Assembly: GCF_900148505.1 (NCBI RefSeq)
Contig: NZ_FRXO01000006.1
Location: 1 to 64,000, forward strand
Source of the DNA: Pseudoxanthobacter soli DSM 19599
GTDB taxonomy: Bacteria; Pseudomonadota; Alphaproteobacteria; Rhizobiales; Segnochrobactraceae
Direction: 5' to 3'
Length of the DNA: 64,000 bases
In this document: one piece after another, positions 60,870 through 64,000 of the stretch
How positions within the stretch are numbered: position 1 is the stretch's first letter
Layout: each line of letters begins with the position of its first letter
The notes under the pieces: generated by a model
The model's database searches: none
Told to the model about the DNA's origin: nothing
Seen by the model: only the letters and a program-made list of their open reading frames with translations
Program-made: the position numbers and the translations under genes

Positions 60870-62336
60870 TCAGGCGTAGCTGTTGTAGAGGGTCTTCTTG
60901 CGCATGAAGCCCTCGATGCCGTGCTTGCCGTCCTCGCCGCCGAGGCCGCTCTTGCGGTAGCCGACATGGTGGCCATGCGGGCTCTCGCCGGAGGCGCGGT
61001 TGACGTAGATCTCGCCGAATTCCAGCTCGTTGACGCTGCGCATGATCTTGCGATGGTCGCGCGTGAACACATAGGCCGAGAGGCCGTACTCCGAATCGTT
61101 GGCGTAGGCGAGCGCCTGGTCGAAGTCGTCGACCGGCATCGCGGCGATCACCGGGCCGAAGGTCTCCTGACGCATGATGTCGAGGTCGTTCGACTTCACC
61201 GAGAACACGGTCGGGTAGAACCAGTTGCCGCGCCCGGCCGGACCGTCGGCGGGCGTGGTGTCGGCGAGCTTGGTGGCGTTCTGCTCCAGCGCCCGGGCGA
61301 CCATGGCCTTGAGCTTCTCCACCTCGCCGGCGCTGATGCGCGGGCCGATGTTCACGTTGGTCTCCGGGTCGCCGACGGTCAGCGTCTTCACCTTCGCCAG
61401 GAACTTCTCGAGGAAGGCATCGTGGATCGAGCGGTGCAGGTACATGCGGTCGTTGCAGGTACACACCGAGCCGCCCGCGAAGAACTTGGAGACGACGGCC
61501 GCCTCCACAGCCTTGTCGAGATCGGCGTCCTCCATGACGATGAAGGGAGCCTTGCCGCCGAGTTCGAGGCGCACCGGCTTCAGGCGCTCGGCGCCCAGCG
61601 CGTAGATCTCGCCGCCCGCGCGGACGCTTCCGGTCATGGAGATCAGGTCGGTGCCCTTGTGGGACACCAGATGCGCGCCGACGGTGCGGCCATCGCCGAC
61701 CACGACATTGACGACGCCATCGGGGATGCCTGCACGGCGGCAGAGCTCGGCCAGCACCAGGGTGGTGAGCGGCGTCAGCTCGTGGGGCTTCACCACGATG
61801 GTGTTGCCGGTGACGAGGGCCGGGCCGACCTTGCGGGCGAACAGCGCCGCCGGGAAGTTCCACGCGGTGATGCCGGCGACGACGCCATAGGGCACGCGCT
61901 GGATCCAGATCTGTTCGTCGCGGTGCTCGCCCGGGAAGATCTCGCCCTGCAGGTGGCGGGCGCTCTCGGCGGCATAGCGCAGGAGCAGCGCCGAGAACCC
62001 GACGTCGATGCGGGATTCCGGCAGGATCTTGCCGCCCTCTGCGGTGAGGAGGTGCGCCAGCGTCTCGCTGTTCTCCTCGATCAGGTTGGCGAGCTTGTGG
62101 AGCAGCGCGCCGCGCTCCAGCGACGTCGCCGCGTTCCAGTCGGGCTGGGCCTTGCGTGCCGCCGCCACGGCGCGGTCGGCATCCTCGATGGTGGCGGCGG
62201 GAACCGCCGCGACGATGCTGCCGTCCTTGGGGTTCTCGATCTCGCGGCGCTCCCGGCCCGCCGAATCGACCCAGCGGCCGCCGATATAGACCTGGTTTTC
62301 GGCGATGCCGAAGTCGCGCATGGTCTGGACAGTCAT
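60870..62336 (-). CDS. Aldehyde dehydrogenase, AldA (lactaldehyde/glycolaldehyde) type
   Basis: This 488-residue ALDH has the general base Glu in LELGGKAPFIV, the nucleophile Cys in GGSVCTCNDRMYL and PHELTPLTTLVLAE plus MTGSVRAGGEIY at the cofactor site. The TCNDR and HELTPLT sequences are typical of AldA relatives that oxidise lactaldehyde or glycolaldehyde. The ATG at 62336 is used; Met at 62321 is an alternative. It is codirectional with importer C. Likely role: oxidation of a short hydroxy-aldehyde derived from the imported sugar. Confidence 0.93.
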   Translation of the reverse strand: MTVQTMRDFGIAENQVYIGGRWVDSAGRERREIENPKDGSIVAAVPAATIEDADRAVAAARKAQPDWNAATSLERGALLHKLANLIEENSETLAHLLTAEGGKILPESRIDVGFSALLLRYAAESARHLQGEIFPGEHRDEQIWIQRVPYGVVAGITAWNFPAALFARKVGPALVTGNTIVVKPHELTPLTTLVLAELCRRAGIPDGVVNVVVGDGRTVGAHLVSHKGTDLISMTGSVRAGGEIYALGAERLKPVRLELGGKAPFIVMEDADLDKAVEAAVVSKFFAGGSVCTCNDRMYLHRSIHDAFLEKFLAKVKTLTVGDPETNVNIGPRISAGEVEKLKAMVARALEQNATKLADTTPADGPAGRGNWFYPTVFSVKSNDLDIMRQETFGPVIAAMPVDDFDQALAYANDSEYGLSAYVFTRDHRKIMRSVNELEFGEIYVNRASGESPHGHHVGYRKSGLGGEDGKHGIEGFMRKKTLYNSYA

Positions 62337-62395
62337 GTCTGCCTCCCGATGTTCGGATTTGTCTCGTTTCGTCCCGGGCTTACCGACGGATTCTC

Positions 62396-63463
62396 TTATT
62401 TGATGATGCCGATCTTCTTGCGATCGATCGTCACGAAGACGGAGAGAACCAGCACGAGGCCCTTGACGATGTTCTGGAAATACGGATCCAGGCCGATGAT
62501 GTTCATCCCGTTCGACAGGATGGTGATGATCAGGGCGCCTAGGATGGTGCCCTGAATGCTGCCGATGCCGCCGGTGAGCGGCGTGCCGCCCACCACGACC
62601 GCGGCGATGGCGTCGAGTTCGAGACCCTCGCCGAGCTGCGCGGTCGCGGCCATGGAGCGCGCACCCTGCAGCAGTCCGGCCATGCCGCACAAGAGGCCGA
62701 GTAGCGCGAAGATCGCGATCTTGACCCGATCGACGCGGATGCCCGTGAGGTGCGCGATGCGCTCGCCGCCGCCGATGGCGCGGACCTCGCGGCCGAAAAC
62801 GGTGAAGTTCAGGATCACCGCGGCGACGACGATGAGGGCGAGCGCGATCAGCACCGAATGGGGAATGCCGGCGGTGCGTCCGGAATAGACGTCGAGGAAG
62901 CCCTCGTCCTCGATGGAGATCGGGGCGCCACGGGTGAAATAGAGCACGATGCCGCGATAGACCACCATGGCGCCGAGGGTGACGATGAACGAGGGCACCT
63001 TGCCCTTCGCCACCACGAGGCCGTTGATGAGGCCGCAGGCGAGGCCGATGGCGCAGGCCGGCACGATGGCGAACACGCCGAGGCTCGCCGAGGTCGCCGC
63101 CGCCACCAGCGCGGCGAGCGCGACGATCGCCCCGACCGACAGGTCGATGGAGCCGGCGATGATCACGAACGTCATGCCGAGCGCGGCCACCAGCAGCACA
63201 ACGGCCTGCTGGGCGACGATCATCAGGTTGTTGAACTGGAGGAAGCGCGGCGAGGCGAGCGAGAAGATCGCGACCAGAACCACGAGCAGCAGGATCGGGA
63301 AGAAGCGCCGCACGTCCTCGCGCCGGAAGCGGCGGGGCTCCGGCTGGGCTACGCCGGTCTGGGGCTGGGCCGCGCCGGTCTGGGGCTGGGCTGCGCCGGT
63401 CTGGGGCTGGGCTGCGCCGACCTGGGGTTGGGCTGCGCCGACCTGGGGTCTGGTGGTGGTCAT
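62396..63463 (-). CDS. CUT2 sugar ABC importer C, permease with a repeat leader
   Basis: This 355-residue RbsC-type permease has the motif GMTFVIIAGSIDLSVGAIVAL, coupling segment VRAIGGGERIAHLTGI and C-terminal VGGTPLTGGIGSIQG. The first 41 residues hold five copies of a 7-residue unit (PQVGAAQ, PQTGAAQ) encoded by a 21-bp tandem repeat, then a basic stretch before the first membrane segment. The repeat is absent from permeases of the other importers. It precedes an ATPase in the transcriptional order shown by the downstream gap, and the aldehyde dehydrogenase follows. Confidence 0.92.
   Translation of the reverse strand: MTTTRPQVGAAQPQVGAAQPQTGAAQPQTGAAQPQTGVAQPEPRRFRREDVRRFFPILLLVVLVAIFSLASPRFLQFNNLMIVAQQAVVLLVAALGMTFVIIAGSIDLSVGAIVALAALVAAATSASLGVFAIVPACAIGLACGLINGLVVAKGKVPSFIVTLGAMVVYRGIVLYFTRGAPISIEDEGFLDVYSGRTAGIPHSVLIALALIVVAAVILNFTVFGREVRAIGGGERIAHLTGIRVDRVKIAIFALLGLLCGMAGLLQGARSMAATAQLGEGLELDAIAAVVVGGTPLTGGIGSIQGTILGALIITILSNGMNIIGLDPYFQNIVKGLVLVLSVFVTIDRKKIGIIK
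63344..63448 (-). repeat. Five-unit 21-bp tandem repeat in the permease N-terminus
   Basis: Five 21-bp units, each encoding a 7-residue PQ(V/T)GAAQ sequence, keep the reading frame at residues 6-40. The DNA motif shows as repeated CCGGTCTGGGGCTGGGC on the plus strand. Confidence 0.85.
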
Positions 63464-63475
63464 GACGCGCTCTCC

Positions 63476-64000
63476 TCAGGTCATATGCCGGATGATGATG
63501 TCTTCGGTCGTCCCGGCCGGGTCGTCGATGACGGCAGCGACCCGCCGCTCGCGCATGACGACGATCCGGTCGCTCAGGCCGATGAGTTCGTTGAGGTCCT
63601 CGCTCGCGAGCAGGATCGCGAGTCCCGCTTCGGCGGCCTCCCGCAGCGAGCGGTAGATTTCCGCCCGCGCGCCGACATCGACGCCGCGGGTCGGATTGTT
63701 GAGCAGCAGCACCCGCGGGTCCGTCGCGAGGCACTTGCCGAGCACGACCTTCTGAAGGTTGCCGCCGCTGAGCGAACCGGTGCGCGCCTTCTCGGAGCTG
63801 GTCTTGATCAGGAGCCGCCGGATCAGCGCGTTGGCGAGATCCCGCGCGCCCTGGCGGTCGAAGAACGGCCCGCGCCGGGGCGGACGCGCCATCACGAGAT
63901 TGTCGAGCACGCTGGCGTCGACGATCAGCCCCTCGGTGTTGCGCTCGCCCGGCACATAGGCGACGCCGCGGTTCCAGGCGTCGGCCGGCAAGCGGGCGCG
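63476..64000 (-). CDS. CUT2 sugar ABC importer C, ATP-binding protein, C-terminal part (cut by window edge)
   Basis: The frame is open to the right edge and gives the last 175 residues of a CUT2 ATPase, covering most of the second nucleotide-binding domain. GVAYVPGERNTEGLI, the signature LSGGNLQK and the Walker B-like LLLNNPTRGVDVG are visible. The usual Asp-Glu pair at the end of Walker B is Asn-Asn, so this site is probably catalytically inactive, as in many CUT2 second domains. It ends 13 bp before the permease start. The N-terminal domain lies outside the window. Confidence 0.9.
   Translation of the reverse strand, partial: RARLPADAWNRGVAYVPGERNTEGLIVDASVLDNLVMARPPRRGPFFDRQGARDLANALIRRLLIKTSSEKARTGSLSGGNLQKVVLGKCLATDPRVLLLNNPTRGVDVGARAEIYRSLREAAEAGLAILLASEDLNELIGLSDRIVVMRERRVAAVIDDPAGTTEDIIIRHMT

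Noticed and set aside
63344-63448. Possible CRISPR array (regular 21-bp repeats)
   Set aside because: The units are directly adjacent with no spacers and keep the reading frame of the permease, so it is a coding minisatellite.
1-64000. tRNA or rRNA genes, insertion sequences, integrases
   Set aside because: Looked for by eye on both strands; no transposase, integrase or RNA gene signature was recognised. A computed scan could still find a degenerate remnant.

Overview
The window reads as part of a large, GC-rich secondary replicon (megaplasmid or chromid) of an alphaproteobacterium, most likely a Hyphomicrobiales (rhizobial-type) member. The main evidence is a repABC partition/replication cassette at the left end, with a candidate antisense counter-transcribed RNA between repB and repC and a perfect parS palindrome upstream of repA. 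EcfG-type stress promoters, paired intergenic palindromes and many CUT2 sugar ABC importers fit the same group. The species cannot be named from the sequence alone. No rRNA, tRNA, transposase or CRISPR array was seen.

Layout. (1) 1-3.2 kb: repABC, transcribed leftward, repC cut by the window edge. (2) 3.4-9.5 kb: a polar amino-acid-type ABC importer, a SelA/DgaE-like PLP lyase, a RidA-like deaminase and a divergent IclR regulator, together a small uptake-and-deamination module. (3) 9.5-33.1 kb: a catabolic block containing two aldo/keto reductases, a complete CUT2 importer with a zinc dehydrogenase, a GMC oxidoreductase with an aldehyde dehydrogenase, a crotonase, GlcG-like and Dabb proteins, ETF beta/alpha, a TetR regulator, a CoA-transferase, an acyl-CoA dehydrogenase, SDRs, a DUF993 protein and a sugar-isomerase-like protein. 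A type II toxin-antitoxin pair sits inside it. Six copies of one 16-bp operator-like sequence (consensus AACTAACCAGTTRGTT) lie at the promoters of this block, so it looks like one TetR-controlled regulon for an unidentified substrate.

(4) 33.4-52.5 kb: a stress and maintenance region with a PPC-domain protein, SDR, four-helix copper protein, dienelactone hydrolase, SGNH hydrolase, sirtuin, an Nramp relative with altered metal-site motifs, manganese catalase, glycogen synthase, a glutamate symporter, an alpha/beta hydrolase and a three-gene signalling operon (hybrid kinase, CheR, HWE kinase). Five GGAAC-N16/17-(C/T)GTT sites, the form recognised by the general-stress sigma factor EcfG, precede genes here. 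(5) 52.6-58.4 kb: a second CUT2 importer with an SMP-30 lactonase. (6) 58.7-60.8 kb: a NarL-type two-component pair. (7) 60.9-64 kb: an AldA-like aldehyde dehydrogenase and a third CUT2 importer, cut by the right edge.

Taken together, the replicon carries scavenging and catabolic functions for amino acids, sugars and alcohol/acid-type carbon sources, plus stress-protection genes. All three complete importers have a hairpin just after the binding-protein gene, consistent with excess binding-protein synthesis. Many long opposite-strand open frames in this GC-rich DNA are treated as shadows.
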